DNA from: JAGPCK01 sp964535575
GTDB lineage: Bacteria > Bacteroidota > Bacteroidia > UKL13-3
Direction: 5' to 3'
NCBI GenBank assembly: GCA_964535575.1
Contig: CAZHTC010000011.1
Location: forward strand, 1 to 64,000
DNA: 64,000 nt
The position numbers were made by a program, and so were the translations under genes. How positions within the stretch are numbered: position 1 is the first letter of the stretch; every line of letters begins with the position of its first letter. Under the pieces are notes generated by a model that did not search any database, was not told where the DNA came from, and worked only from the letters and a program-made list of their open reading frames with translations. Below are positions 24,697 through 33,952 of the stretch, piece after piece.

Positions 24697-26292
24697 ATGA
24701 GAAGAAAAAATTTTTCATCAGGGAAAAGAGAAAACAAAGAAAGAGGAGAGGCAAATAGCGAAAAACCAAAAGGAAGCAGAGCGACTGGCAGAAAAACAAG
24801 TAGCCGGCCGGATAAAAAGGAAACATTTAGAAGAGGTAGTCAGGACGGAGAGGGTTTTGAGAGAAAAAGTTCTAATTACAGTGGCAGAAAAACTATGGGA
24901 GAAAAAACAAATACCCGACCCGATAAAAGGGGCGCATTTGGCAGAGGTGGTTATAAAACAAGAGAGGGCCAAAGCGAGGAGGGTTTTGAAAGAAAAAACT
25001 CAACCCCGAGAGGTAGAAAAACGGCTTATGAAAAACCATCTTTTAGCGGTGCTTCAAAAAGAACCGACAGGAGAGGCAATAGCAGGCCTCCCATGGAAAA
25101 ACAAAACCGAAATTACCGCACTTCACAATCGGATGATGTGGAAACAGGAGGGGCACCACGCAGAACGTACAAGCGCACAGGAGAGCAGCATGCACCAAGC
25201 AGGGGCAACCGATTTGATAAACCCGCATCGGACAGAGGCCGAAAAAGACCGGATGGGGAACGAAATAAACGAAACAAGGAAGAGAAAGGGGGGTTTGGTC
25301 GCAATACAACCGACTCTCATTTTATAGTTAACAAGGAGCGGAAAGCCAATAGTCGTGGAGAAAGGAGAGAAGGGGGTAGGTCGGAAGAAAGATTTAACAA
25401 GGGCCGCCCTTCCGATACAAGAAGAGGGTTTGCAAAAGAAAAAAGAGAGAATGTGGGCGAAGGGGGAGCCAGACAGGGAGAAAACAGGTATCGCAAACCC
25501 AAGGCAGACAATTTTAGCAAATCACCCCGAAAAGTATCATCAAAAACAAACCAAAGTGAGCAGGATTCGGGAGAAGGAATAAGACTGAATAAGTACATTG
25601 CCAATTCGGGCATTTCATCGAGACGCGATGCTGACAAGTTTATAAAAACCGGAGTGGTAACGGTAAACGGAAAGGTGGTTACCGAAATGGGCTACCGGGT
25701 TTCGGAAGGAGATATAGTAAAGTTTGGAGACCGCTCCATCAGACCGGAAAAGCCGGTGTACGTAGTGTTGAACAAGCCTAAAGATTTTATCACCACCACC
25801 GATGATCCGCGGGGAAGAAATATTGTAACTAACCTTATAAAAATTAAGGAAAGAGTTTTTCCGATTGGTCGTTTAGACCGTAACACAACGGGGGTTTTAA
25901 TTTTAACCAATGACGGGGATTTGGGCGAAAGGCTTATGCACCCCAGATTTAATATTACCAAAATATACCTTGCTGTTTTAGATAAAAACCTAAAACCGGA
26001 ACATGCGCAGCAGCTTAAAGAAGGGGTGGAGCTGGAGGATGGAATAATAGCCTTTGATGATATAGCCTATGTGGCTGACGATAAAAAAACAATTGGTGTT
26101 CAGATTCACAGCGGAAGAAACCGTATTATTCACCGAACTTTTGAGCACCTGGGTTATAAGGTTGACAAGCTTGATCGCACCAGCTATGCAGGAATCACCA
26201 AAAAAGACCTGAAGCGGGGCGATTGGCGTTACCTTACCCCACTTGAGCTGATAGAACTGAAAAAGCTTACTAAACTAAAGGGGAAATATTAA
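24697..26292 (+). CDS. RluB/RsuA-type rRNA pseudouridine synthase with long basic N-terminal extension
   Basis: The 531-residue protein ends in a normal enzyme of about 240 residues: S4 RNA-binding domain (about 294-350, IRLNKYIANSGISSRRDAD) and catalytic domain with GRLDRNTTG, catalytic Asp394. The enzyme isomerises uridine in ribosomal RNA. The first 290 residues are low-complexity, dominated by Arg, Lys, Gly, Ser and Glu, with an imperfect repeat (GRKT..TRPDKR..F.RG....EGFERK at about residues 28-60 and 66-105). This tail is probably disordered and binds RNA. The coding strand there is strikingly purine-rich. It overlaps the convergent bshA gene by 4 bp. Confidence 0.92.
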   Translation: MRRKNFSSGKRENKERGEANSEKPKGSRATGRKTSSRPDKKETFRRGSQDGEGFERKSSNYSGRKTMGEKTNTRPDKRGAFGRGGYKTREGQSEEGFERKNSTPRGRKTAYEKPSFSGASKRTDRRGNSRPPMEKQNRNYRTSQSDDVETGGAPRRTYKRTGEQHAPSRGNRFDKPASDRGRKRPDGERNKRNKEEKGGFGRNTTDSHFIVNKERKANSRGERREGGRSEERFNKGRPSDTRRGFAKEKRENVGEGGARQGENRYRKPKADNFSKSPRKVSSKTNQSEQDSGEGIRLNKYIANSGISSRRDADKFIKTGVVTVNGKVVTEMGYRVSEGDIVKFGDRSIRPEKPVYVVLNKPKDFITTTDDPRGRNIVTNLIKIKERVFPIGRLDRNTTGVLILTNDGDLGERLMHPRFNITKIYLAVLDKNLKPEHAQQLKEGVELEDGIIAFDDIAYVADDKKTIGVQIHSGRNRIIHRTFEHLGYKVDKLDRTSYAGITKKDLKRGDWRYLTPLELIELKKLTKLKGKY

Positions 26293-27419
26293 CCAAAGGC
26301 ACTCAAAACGCTTGAGTAAAAATTTTCGTATTGAGGCAAAACGGTATCAATGCTGAACTCACGTGCCCGTGCAAGAGCATTACTTTTAAAGCGCTTTAGT
26401 GTTTCGGTATCCTCCAAAATGAGCAGGGCATCGTTTGCCATTTTTTCAACATCTCCCACGTTGCTCATAAAGCCCGTTACTCCGTCAATCATCAGCTCCG
26501 GAATACCCCCGGTGTTAGAAGAAATAACCGGAAGTTCGCACGCCATCGCTTCCAGTGCTGCCAGCCCGAAACTTTCGTGTTCTGAAGGCAAAATAAAGAG
26601 GTCGCAAATAGACAGAATTTCTTCAACAGCTTCTTGTTTCCCCAAAAAAGTAATGAGTGAAGCAATATTCAACTCGCGGCAAAGCATCTCAATGTTGATT
26701 CGTTCGGGCCCATCACCAATTAGCAACAGGCGCGAAGGCGTTTTCTCATTAATTTTTTGAAAAACCCTAACCACATCTCCCACCCGCTTTACTTTGCGAA
26801 AATTGGATGTGTGTATAATCATTTTTTCACCATTGGGAGCTATAACCTTGCGAAAATGATCTTTGGGTTTTTTACTGAAGCGGGAAAAATCAACAAAATT
26901 CGGGATAACCAATATTTCCTTTTTCACATCAAAAAGTTCTAATGTTTCCCTTTTTAATGATTCGGAAACCGTAGTAACACCATCACTTTCATTAATGGAA
27001 TATGAAATGACAGGGGTATAGGTTTTATCCCTTCCTACTAAGGTAATGTCTGTTCCGTGAAGCGTGGTGATTACCGGAATGCGAATTCCTTCAGAGGCGA
27101 GAATGTGTTTGGCAAAAACGGCTGCCGAAGCGTGAGGAATGGCATAGTGCACATGAAGAATATCGAGTTTTTCAAATTTCACCACATCCACCAAGCGACT
27201 CGCCAGAGAGGTTTCATATGGTGGATAATCGAACAGCGGATAGGTAGAGACGTTTACCTCGTGATAAAAGAGGTTTTCGTTAAAAAAATCTAACCGTGCC
27301 GGCTGACTGTAGGTTATAAAATGCACCTTATGACCTCTGGAGGCTAATGCCTTTCCCAGTTCGGTTGCTACCACCCCGCTTCCCCCGAAAGTGGGGTAAC
27401 ATACTATTCCAATATTCAT
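26289..27419 (-). CDS. bshA: N-acetyl-alpha-D-glucosaminyl L-malate synthase (BshA)
   Basis: A GT4 glycosyltransferase of 376 residues that joins UDP-GlcNAc to L-malate, the first step of bacillithiol synthesis. The family pattern is clear: CYPTFGGSGVVATELGKALA, HVHYAIPHASAA, TTLHGTDITLVG, SNFRKVKRV, and the EHESFGLAALEAMACELPVISSNTGG donor site. Bacillithiol is the main low-molecular-weight thiol of many Bacteroidota, and no bshB or bshC is in the window. Ends 4 bp inside the convergent pseudouridine synthase gene. Confidence 0.95.
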   Translation of the reverse strand: MNIGIVCYPTFGGSGVVATELGKALASRGHKVHFITYSQPARLDFFNENLFYHEVNVSTYPLFDYPPYETSLASRLVDVVKFEKLDILHVHYAIPHASAAVFAKHILASEGIRIPVITTLHGTDITLVGRDKTYTPVISYSINESDGVTTVSESLKRETLELFDVKKEILVIPNFVDFSRFSKKPKDHFRKVIAPNGEKMIIHTSNFRKVKRVGDVVRVFQKINEKTPSRLLLIGDGPERINIEMLCRELNIASLITFLGKQEAVEEILSICDLFILPSEHESFGLAALEAMACELPVISSNTGGIPELMIDGVTGFMSNVGDVEKMANDALLILEDTETLKRFKSNALARAREFSIDTVLPQYENFYSSVLSAFG

Positions 27420-27483
27420 TTCTGGGACGAAGGTATAACAAAACCGATAAAACCGCGGGACACCATAACCGAAAAGAAACCGG

Positions 27484-30402
27484 CTAAGGCTTAATAATTT
27501 GGTAGATGATATCCTGAATGTCGGTGCGCAAATTCATTTGAATGAGTTTGTTGTTCTCGGCACTTGGATTGACCCGGTTGCTTAAAAAAACAAATACAAT
27601 CCCGCTTTGCGGATCGGCCCAGGCGCAGGTACCCGTAAAACCTGTGTGCCCGAAAGTGAAGGGCGAAACCCGTTTACTACACGGACTACCCTTTTGTGTA
27701 TTGGTTTCGGGCTTATCAAAGCCAAGCCCCCTGCGGCTTATTTTAGAACCTTTTGCTGTAAACTCATCTACAGTGCCTGGCTTAAAAAAACGAATGCCTC
27801 CGTATTCGCCCCTATTAACCAACATCTGCATGATAACAGCCACATCATTTGCGTTACTAAAAATTCCGGCATGGCCGGCCACGCCTCCCATTAAGGCAGC
27901 TCCGGGGTCGTGAACATACCCTTGCAGCAACTGCTTACGAAAGAGGCTGTCGTTTTCGGTAGGGGCAATAAATTCGGCAGGAAATCGCTCGAGGGGCTTA
28001 TATCCCATAGTGGCTAAACCAAGTGGCTTGTAAAAAACCGAATCAACAAATTTATCCAGCGAAACTCCGGTTATGTTTTCAACAACTTTTTTCAGTAGGA
28101 TCATATTGAGGTCAGAGTAAACGTACCCCTGTTCTTTTTTTATGTCGCACCATAAAATTTCGTCCCAAATTACCTCAGCATAATCTTTGTGCAGCCAAAG
28201 ATTTTTGGCAACGGGTATGCAGAAAACGCTATCCTGTGTTTCACTATAAAGTAACGGATTCAACTTTTCGTCAACAAGCGTTTTTTTGTAAAAAGGAATA
28301 AAAGCCGGAAGCCCCGATTCGTGTAAAAGCAATTGCCTTATGGTAATATTTTTTTTATTGGTTTCGCGCAATTCGGGAATGTAGTGTCCCACCCGCCTGT
28401 CCAGATCCAGCAGGTGCTTTTCTTGCAATTTCATTGCGGCCAGGGTGGTAGATAAAATTTTGGTGAGCGAGGCCACATCGTATAAGTGGTTTTCTTTAAC
28501 CGGGGCGGTTTTATCATAGGTTTGATACCCGAATGCCTTATGGTAAATAACCTGACCGTTTTTGGTTACCAGCAACTGGCAACCCGGCATGGCACCGGCA
28601 CCAATAGCTCTGTTTACAAGCGTATCGATGGCCGACATGGTTTTGGAATCGTAACCCAATTGGTCCGACAAAACATAAGAAAGCCGGTTAAGGAGCTCCC
28701 CCGTATCGGTTGAGTTAATTGCATACTCTCCTACACTCACTGGCAGTTTTCCGGTTGCATTTCTGGCACCAAATAAAATTTGTGCGGCAATTTCATTGTT
28801 CCAAGGTAAATCCTCGTAGGAAACAATCAACGACTTGATGTTGGGCATAAATTGCATGCTGTATGGGTTTCCGTTATTTACCAGAACAATTTTTTTGTAC
28901 AGGTTGAGTTTGTTTATAAAGCGAATTTCCTGATCGGACAAGCCAAAGTTTTTATTTACGAAACGGCTGGTGTTGTGCAACGAAACAATAATCAAATCAT
29001 AGGTTTTTAATGATTCGAAAAGATTATCATACAGATTTTGGGGGTCGTTTTTATCAATAAAAAACCGATCCATGCGCGCATAGTTAAGCGCAATTTCCTC
29101 AAAGGTGCGGTATTCTCTTGCACCTACACCTACCAATGCGATTTTTTGTTTTTCTATATCTCTAACAGGTATAAGGCCATCCTGGTTTTTGGCTATTACA
29201 ACTGACTTTTCTATCACCTTCCGAATGAGTAAATCGGTAGAGCAACAATTTAGGTCTTCCACAAGGTGTTCGGTGTCAACAAAAGCCGGCTTGTCCAGCC
29301 CGGCCCACTGTTTACAAAGCAGCACCTTTTTAATACTTGCATAAACGGCCTGCCTGTCGAGCCAGCCGCTATCCATTGCCTCTTTTATTTTCACAATACT
29401 TAGCGGCACTTGCTCGGCAAATAAAAGCACATCGTTTCCAGCCTGCAGCGCTTTGATATTGATGTCCCAGGGGGTATTAAATTTACTTACGCCCTGCATA
29501 TTCAGCGCATCGGTAAGCACAAGCCCCTGAAAGCCCATTCGTTTTTTAAGAAGGCTGTCCACCACCCTTGGGGAGATAGATGAAGCGAGGTTTGGGGTAG
29601 AGTCGAGGGAAGGAATAAAGAGATGCGCATTCATTACGCTCATCACTCCGTTTTTAAACAACTCTTTAAATGGATAAAGCTCAAGCGTGTCGAGTTGCTC
29701 AAGGGTCTTTTTTATGACGGGCAGGCTATAGTGCGAGTCGCTGTCGGTATCACCATGTCCGGGAAAATGTTTAGCGCAAGCCATTACCTGTTCGCTTTGC
29801 ATCCCGCGCGAGTAAGCGGTTCCCATTCGGGCAACCTTATATTTGTCTTCGCCAAAAGAGCGATCGTTGATTACCGGATTTCGGGGGTTGTTATTTACAT
29901 CTACCACGGGGGCAAAATTCATGTGAATACCCAACCTGCGGCAGTGCTTGCCAATTTCTTTACCCATTAAGAAAACAAGGGTGTCTTCATCGGCCGAACC
30001 CAAAACCATTTGTCGGGGGAAAGTAGGCGTGCTGTCGAGTCGCATGGAAAGACCCCACTCGCCATCAATGCCAATAAGTAAAGGAACTTTTGCCAGCGAC
30101 TGATAGTAGTTTGTAAGAAGAGCCTGACGCACGGGTCCGCCTTTGAAAAAAATTAGTCCGCCAATTTTAAGTTCCTGCACCAGGCAACTGATTTCTTTGA
30201 TATGTGCAGAGTCTTTGCCTGACCAGGCCGCAATCATAAAAAGCTGGGCAATACGTTCCTCTTCGGTAAGCGAATTGAATACCGAATCGACCCACGCGTT
30301 TGGTGCTGCCCAGGCCGGGCACAGGGCAAAATTATCCTGAGCAAAAGATAATGATCTGCAGCTAAGGGAAAGAAGAATGAGGAGAAGAACTTTGTATTTC
30401 AT
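27484..30402 (-). CDS. NagZ-type beta-N-acetylglucosaminidase fused to a beta-lactamase-fold serine hydrolase
   Basis: A 972-residue periplasmic protein (signal MKYKVLLLILLSLSCRSLSFAQ; ATG at 30402). Residues of about 35-390 are a family 3 glycosidase with KHFPGHGDTDSDSH (211-224), which holds the NagZ-type His/Asp acid-base, and TDALNMQGV with nucleophile Asp298. The C-terminal part, from about 590, is a class C beta-lactamase/DD-peptidase-like serine hydrolase with SLTK (catalytic Ser/Lys), YSDLN and HTGFTG. The pair suggests turnover of cell-wall fragments outside the cytoplasm. I recall such fusions from other Bacteroidota; substrates are unproven. It is transcribed away from mutL. Confidence 0.93.
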   Translation of the reverse strand: MKYKVLLLILLSLSCRSLSFAQDNFALCPAWAAPNAWVDSVFNSLTEEERIAQLFMIAAWSGKDSAHIKEISCLVQELKIGGLIFFKGGPVRQALLTNYYQSLAKVPLLIGIDGEWGLSMRLDSTPTFPRQMVLGSADEDTLVFLMGKEIGKHCRRLGIHMNFAPVVDVNNNPRNPVINDRSFGEDKYKVARMGTAYSRGMQSEQVMACAKHFPGHGDTDSDSHYSLPVIKKTLEQLDTLELYPFKELFKNGVMSVMNAHLFIPSLDSTPNLASSISPRVVDSLLKKRMGFQGLVLTDALNMQGVSKFNTPWDINIKALQAGNDVLLFAEQVPLSIVKIKEAMDSGWLDRQAVYASIKKVLLCKQWAGLDKPAFVDTEHLVEDLNCCSTDLLIRKVIEKSVVIAKNQDGLIPVRDIEKQKIALVGVGAREYRTFEEIALNYARMDRFFIDKNDPQNLYDNLFESLKTYDLIIVSLHNTSRFVNKNFGLSDQEIRFINKLNLYKKIVLVNNGNPYSMQFMPNIKSLIVSYEDLPWNNEIAAQILFGARNATGKLPVSVGEYAINSTDTGELLNRLSYVLSDQLGYDSKTMSAIDTLVNRAIGAGAMPGCQLLVTKNGQVIYHKAFGYQTYDKTAPVKENHLYDVASLTKILSTTLAAMKLQEKHLLDLDRRVGHYIPELRETNKKNITIRQLLLHESGLPAFIPFYKKTLVDEKLNPLLYSETQDSVFCIPVAKNLWLHKDYAEVIWDEILWCDIKKEQGYVYSDLNMILLKKVVENITGVSLDKFVDSVFYKPLGLATMGYKPLERFPAEFIAPTENDSLFRKQLLQGYVHDPGAALMGGVAGHAGIFSNANDVAVIMQMLVNRGEYGGIRFFKPGTVDEFTAKGSKISRRGLGFDKPETNTQKGSPCSKRVSPFTFGHTGFTGTCAWADPQSGIVFVFLSNRVNPSAENNKLIQMNLRTDIQDIIYQIIKP

Positions 30403-30406
30403 TCTG

Positions 30407-30441
30407 TTTGTGCAAAAGTGGGGAATAAATCTGTATTTTTG
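30407..30441 (+). promoter_or_regulatory. promoter of mutL
   Basis: TTTG at 30407-30410 and TATTTTTG at 30434-30441 are spaced by 23 bp, slightly longer than usual. The -7 box ends 72 nt before the chosen mutL start, giving a leader of about 65 nt, and lies in the divergent gap with the NagZ fusion gene. Confidence 0.4.
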
Positions 30442-30513
30442 TTTCGCGAATATTAACACTTCAAACAATAGTTGTTGATAGCTGCAAACGCAATTCCTGA
30501 ATCAATAGTCTTC

Positions 30514-32316
30514 ATGTCAGATATTATTCGATTGTTGCCCGAACACGTAGCAAATCAAATTGCTGCCGGAGAGGTTGTGCAAAGGCCCGCTTCGGTGGTA
30601 AAAGAATTGCTCGACAACAGCATTGATTCGGGGGCTACTAAAATTGATTTGTACCTTAAGGAGGCCGGAAAGCTTTTAATTCAGGTGCGCGACAACGGAA
30701 AGGGGATGAGCCCCACCGATGCACGCATGTGCTGGGAGCGCCACGCCACCTCAAAAATAAAGCAGGTAGAGGATTTATTTAAGTTACGCACCATGGGCTT
30801 CAGAGGAGAGGCCCTTGCCTCCATTGCAGCTGTGGCTCAGGTAGAGCTAAAAACGAAACGCGAAGAGGACGAACTCGGCACACAAATCAATATAGAAGCT
30901 TCGGAGGTAACCAATCAGGAGTATGCAGCGTGTGCAAAGGGCACATCCATTCTTGTAAAAAATCTGTTTTATAATGTTCCGGCCAGACGAAATTTTCTCA
31001 AATCGAATCCTGTTGAAACCCGCCATATTCTAAATGAATGTATTCGTATTGCTCTTGCCAATCCGCAGGTTCATTTTACGGTGCAGCACAATGATACCGC
31101 CATATACGACCTTATGGCAACCGATTTAAGGGGAAGAATAATGCAATTGTTTGAAGGGCGCAAAAGCGAAGACCTCATTCCTTTTGAGGAGGAAACTTCG
31201 ATGATAAAAATTTCAGGTTTTGTAAGCACCCCCGCTTCGGCAAAAAAAACAAGAGACGAGCAGTTTTTTTTCGTAAACAACCGGTTTATAAAAGACCCTT
31301 ATTTGCTTCATGCGGTAATGGGGTGTTATGAGCAGCTGATTGAAAGGGACCAGTTTCCGTTTTACCTTGTAAATATTGAAATAGACCCAAAGGAAATAGA
31401 CGTAAATATTCACCCTACCAAAACCGAAATAAAATTTCAGGACGAGCGCTCAGTTTATCTTGTTTTAAAAACGGTAATCAAAAAGGCGCTTGGCGATTTT
31501 TTTACTGTTCCCATGTATGAGTCAAGTGCGGCAAGTAGTTTTTTGCCTCCGGCCCCCCTTCCAGAAGGGTATGTTCCACGGGCACCAGAACCCAAAAAAC
31601 AAGCAGTTCTTAATCCTCTTTTTGTTCAGCCCTCTCTGTATAAAAGAGATACAACCAAAGGCTGGGAAAAGATGTTTGAGTCGCACCCCTCGGAGATAGA
31701 GGCCCGGTCGGTTATTACACCTCAGGAAGAAAAAATTGCTAGAGAAGAACTTGGCTCGGCAGCCATGCTACAGCTAAATGCAAAGTATATTTTAACCATC
31801 ACCGATAACGGAATCCTTATCATCAACCAGCAGGCGGCACACCAGCGGGTATTGTTTGAAAAATACCTTTCATCAGCCGAATACAACCCCATTGCGAGTC
31901 AGCAAAAACTTTTTCCCAGAGTAATAGAATTGAGTAAAACCGATTTTGAACTGGCCGGAGAATTAATCCCCGAGCTACGTTTAATGGGGTTTGATGTAAC
32001 TGAATTCGGGCAGCACAACCTCATCGTTCATGGAATGCCGGCCGATATGTCACAACACAACGAAGAGCAGCTTATTATGGACATACTGGCGGATTACAGG
32101 CAAAGCGCATTGGAGGGAGATGAAAAACGGAAAGAAAACCTAGCGTTGTTATTGTCAAAAAGGGCGGGAATAAAAAACGGAACCAAACTTGAGGAACACG
32201 ATATGAGGCAACTGGCCGAGCAGCTATTTTACTGTGATCAGCCTACTTATACTCCTGGCGGCAAAAGAACATATATAAAATTGGCAGCCGACCAAATAGA
32301 AACATTATTTAAATAG
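30514..32316 (+). CDS. mutL: DNA mismatch repair protein MutL
   Basis: The 600-residue MutL has an intact N-terminal GHKL ATPase: IRLLPEHVANQIAAGEVVQRPASVVKELLDNS, RDNGKGM and TMGFRGEALASI. The C-terminal dimerisation domain lacks the endonuclease motif DQHA(x)2E(x)4E: the matching site (31825-31860) reads NQQAAHQRVLFE, and the second motif reads FYCDQPT in place of CPHGRP. So this MutL probably has no nicking activity of its own. The ATG at 30514 is chosen because MSDIIRLLPEHV is the family N-terminus. Two rhomboid genes follow at once. Confidence 0.95.
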   Translation: MSDIIRLLPEHVANQIAAGEVVQRPASVVKELLDNSIDSGATKIDLYLKEAGKLLIQVRDNGKGMSPTDARMCWERHATSKIKQVEDLFKLRTMGFRGEALASIAAVAQVELKTKREEDELGTQINIEASEVTNQEYAACAKGTSILVKNLFYNVPARRNFLKSNPVETRHILNECIRIALANPQVHFTVQHNDTAIYDLMATDLRGRIMQLFEGRKSEDLIPFEEETSMIKISGFVSTPASAKKTRDEQFFFVNNRFIKDPYLLHAVMGCYEQLIERDQFPFYLVNIEIDPKEIDVNIHPTKTEIKFQDERSVYLVLKTVIKKALGDFFTVPMYESSAASSFLPPAPLPEGYVPRAPEPKKQAVLNPLFVQPSLYKRDTTKGWEKMFESHPSEIEARSVITPQEEKIAREELGSAAMLQLNAKYILTITDNGILIINQQAAHQRVLFEKYLSSAEYNPIASQQKLFPRVIELSKTDFELAGELIPELRLMGFDVTEFGQHNLIVHGMPADMSQHNEEQLIMDILADYRQSALEGDEKRKENLALLLSKRAGIKNGTKLEEHDMRQLAEQLFYCDQPTYTPGGKRTYIKLAADQIETLFK

Positions 32317-32322
32317 AAAAAG

Positions 32323-33069
32323 ATGAATGATTATCGGCCCGGGGGGTTTCAGATATTACCACCGGTTGTAAAAAACCTGCTTATTGTGAACGGATTGTTT
32401 TTTCTGGCCACCGTTGTTTTGGAGGAAAAATTCAGAATAGATCTGACCGAGACGCTTGGCTTGTATTTTTATAAATCGGATAGTTTTAAACCGCTTCAAC
32501 TTTTTTCACACCTGTTTATGCATGGCAATATCATGCACCTTTTTTCAAACATGTTTGCCCTGTGGATGTTTGGAAGCATGATGGAAAACGTGTGGGGCAG
32601 CAAGCGTTTTTTTATTTACTATCTGGTTACCGGCATAGGGGCAGCACTTCTTCACACGGGCGTTTTAGCATATACCTACTACGATATGACAGCCGGGGTT
32701 GACCCTTTGGCTATGCATGAAATATTGACTCGGGGAGGAGATTTACTAGCCCAGCATATGAATTACGCCAACCCTCAGTTTGCAGCTATAAACAACCTGC
32801 TCAACACCCCAACAGTTGGCGCATCGGGGGCTGTGTTTGGCGTGCTACTGGCTTATGGTATGTATTTTCCCAATGCAGTGGTGTATGTTTATTTTGCCAT
32901 ACCCCTAAAAGCAAAATATTTTGTGGCCATTTATGGGTTGTTTGAATTGTATGCAGGTTTTGCAAATAATCCGGGGGACAATGTGGCACATTTTGCTCAT
33001 CTTGGCGGAATGCTGTTTGGCTTTTTCCTTATTCGCTACTGGCAAAAAAACAGCCGAATATATTTTTAA
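32323..33069 (+). CDS. rhomboid-family intramembrane serine protease (first of two)
   Basis: A 248-residue membrane protein of the rhomboid family. About six membrane helices are seen, with SHLFMHGNIMHLFSNMFALWMFG (the HxxxN-containing loop and helix 2), the catalytic serine in GASGAVFG and catalytic histidine in AHFAHLGG. It would cut membrane proteins within or near the bilayer; its substrates are unknown. It starts 6 bp after mutL and is followed after 1 bp by a second rhomboid gene, so the three form one transcription unit. Confidence 0.93.
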   Translation: MNDYRPGGFQILPPVVKNLLIVNGLFFLATVVLEEKFRIDLTETLGLYFYKSDSFKPLQLFSHLFMHGNIMHLFSNMFALWMFGSMMENVWGSKRFFIYYLVTGIGAALLHTGVLAYTYYDMTAGVDPLAMHEILTRGGDLLAQHMNYANPQFAAINNLLNTPTVGASGAVFGVLLAYGMYFPNAVVYVYFAIPLKAKYFVAIYGLFELYAGFANNPGDNVAHFAHLGGMLFGFFLIRYWQKNSRIYF

Positions 33070-33070
33070 A

Positions 33071-33952
33071 ATGAGGCTGAAAAGCAATAACAGAAACAAA
33101 ATTAATCATCAGGTATCGCCATTGCAGGCCTTAATTCTTATGAATGCCGGTTTGTTTGTTTTGTTTGAATTGTTTCACGTGTTGTTTTGGCTATCAAAAG
33201 CCGACAACATGGTTTTGGCCGAAATAAAAAGCTGGCTTGAGTTTGCCTTAGATCCGAAACAACTACTCAAACAACCCTGGTCAATTATTACCTATGCTTT
33301 TATGCACGACAACTTCATGCATATACTTTTTAATATGCTGGTTTTATTTTGGTTTGGCAGTATTTTTTCTGATTTTAATCGCAACAACCACCGACTGTGG
33401 TTTTTTTATTTTGCAGGAGCAATAGGCGGAGCCTTTCTGACTTTGGTTGCATATAATTTTATTTTGGCTGTTCATCAGGCAATTCCAATTCCTTATCTCT
33501 TAGGAGCATCGGCTGCCGTTATGTGTATTGTAGTGGCTACCGCCACGCTGGTGCCGGAGTACGAGGTGATGTTACTGCTTTTGGGTTCGGTAAAAATAAA
33601 ATACCTTGCCGCAGTCTATGTGCTAATTGATTTTTTATCAATGCCTGCGGGTAATGCCGGAGGAAAAATTTCACATCTGGGCGGAGCGGTTATCGGCTTT
33701 GTTTTGATGTGGCAAATTAAACGTGGGAACGACATTGGCATTAAAATCTTAGAATTTTTTGGTAGTTTCGCATCTTTGTTCAGGCAAAAGAGGGCGCTGA
33801 AAGTAGTTCACAGGGCAGAGCAGAAGAAAAGAAGTGAAGGACCAACTCAGGAACAGGTAGACGCAATTCTTGATAAAATATCCCAATCGGGGTATGAAAG
33901 CCTGACACCAAATGAAAAGGAAATTTTGTTTAAAGCAAGCAAGCACGAATAA
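33071..33952 (+). CDS. rhomboid-family intramembrane serine protease (second of two)
   Basis: A 293-residue rhomboid. The ATG at 33071 directly follows the stop of the first rhomboid gene, and the longer frame upstream only repeats that gene in another phase. The catalytic serine (LLGASAAV) and histidine (ISHLGGA) are present. After the last helix comes an 80-residue cytoplasmic tail with RALKVVHRAEQKK and DAILDKISQSGYESLTPNEKEILFKAS, a short domain found at the end of many Bacteroidota rhomboids. The stop overlaps the next start by 1 bp (TAATG). Confidence 0.92.
   Translation: MRLKSNNRNKINHQVSPLQALILMNAGLFVLFELFHVLFWLSKADNMVLAEIKSWLEFALDPKQLLKQPWSIITYAFMHDNFMHILFNMLVLFWFGSIFSDFNRNNHRLWFFYFAGAIGGAFLTLVAYNFILAVHQAIPIPYLLGASAAVMCIVVATATLVPEYEVMLLLLGSVKIKYLAAVYVLIDFLSMPAGNAGGKISHLGGAVIGFVLMWQIKRGNDIGIKILEFFGSFASLFRQKRALKVVHRAEQKKRSEGPTQEQVDAILDKISQSGYESLTPNEKEILFKASKHE

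Noticed and set aside
24718..25640. Several reverse-strand open frames opposite the basic tail of the pseudouridine synthase
   Set aside because: They are by-products of the purine-rich coding strand: pyrimidine-rich complements have few stops. Composition (Cys, Phe, Ser, Leu) is not protein-like.
27219..27227. GGTGGATAA as a DnaA box
   Set aside because: A single one-mismatch site within the bshA coding region, with no cluster around it.
33171..33186. TGTTTCACGTG, most of a parS site, inside the second rhomboid gene
   Set aside because: Only the left arm and centre match; the right arm reads TTGTT in place of AAACA, and the bases encode conserved rhomboid residues. Treated as chance.
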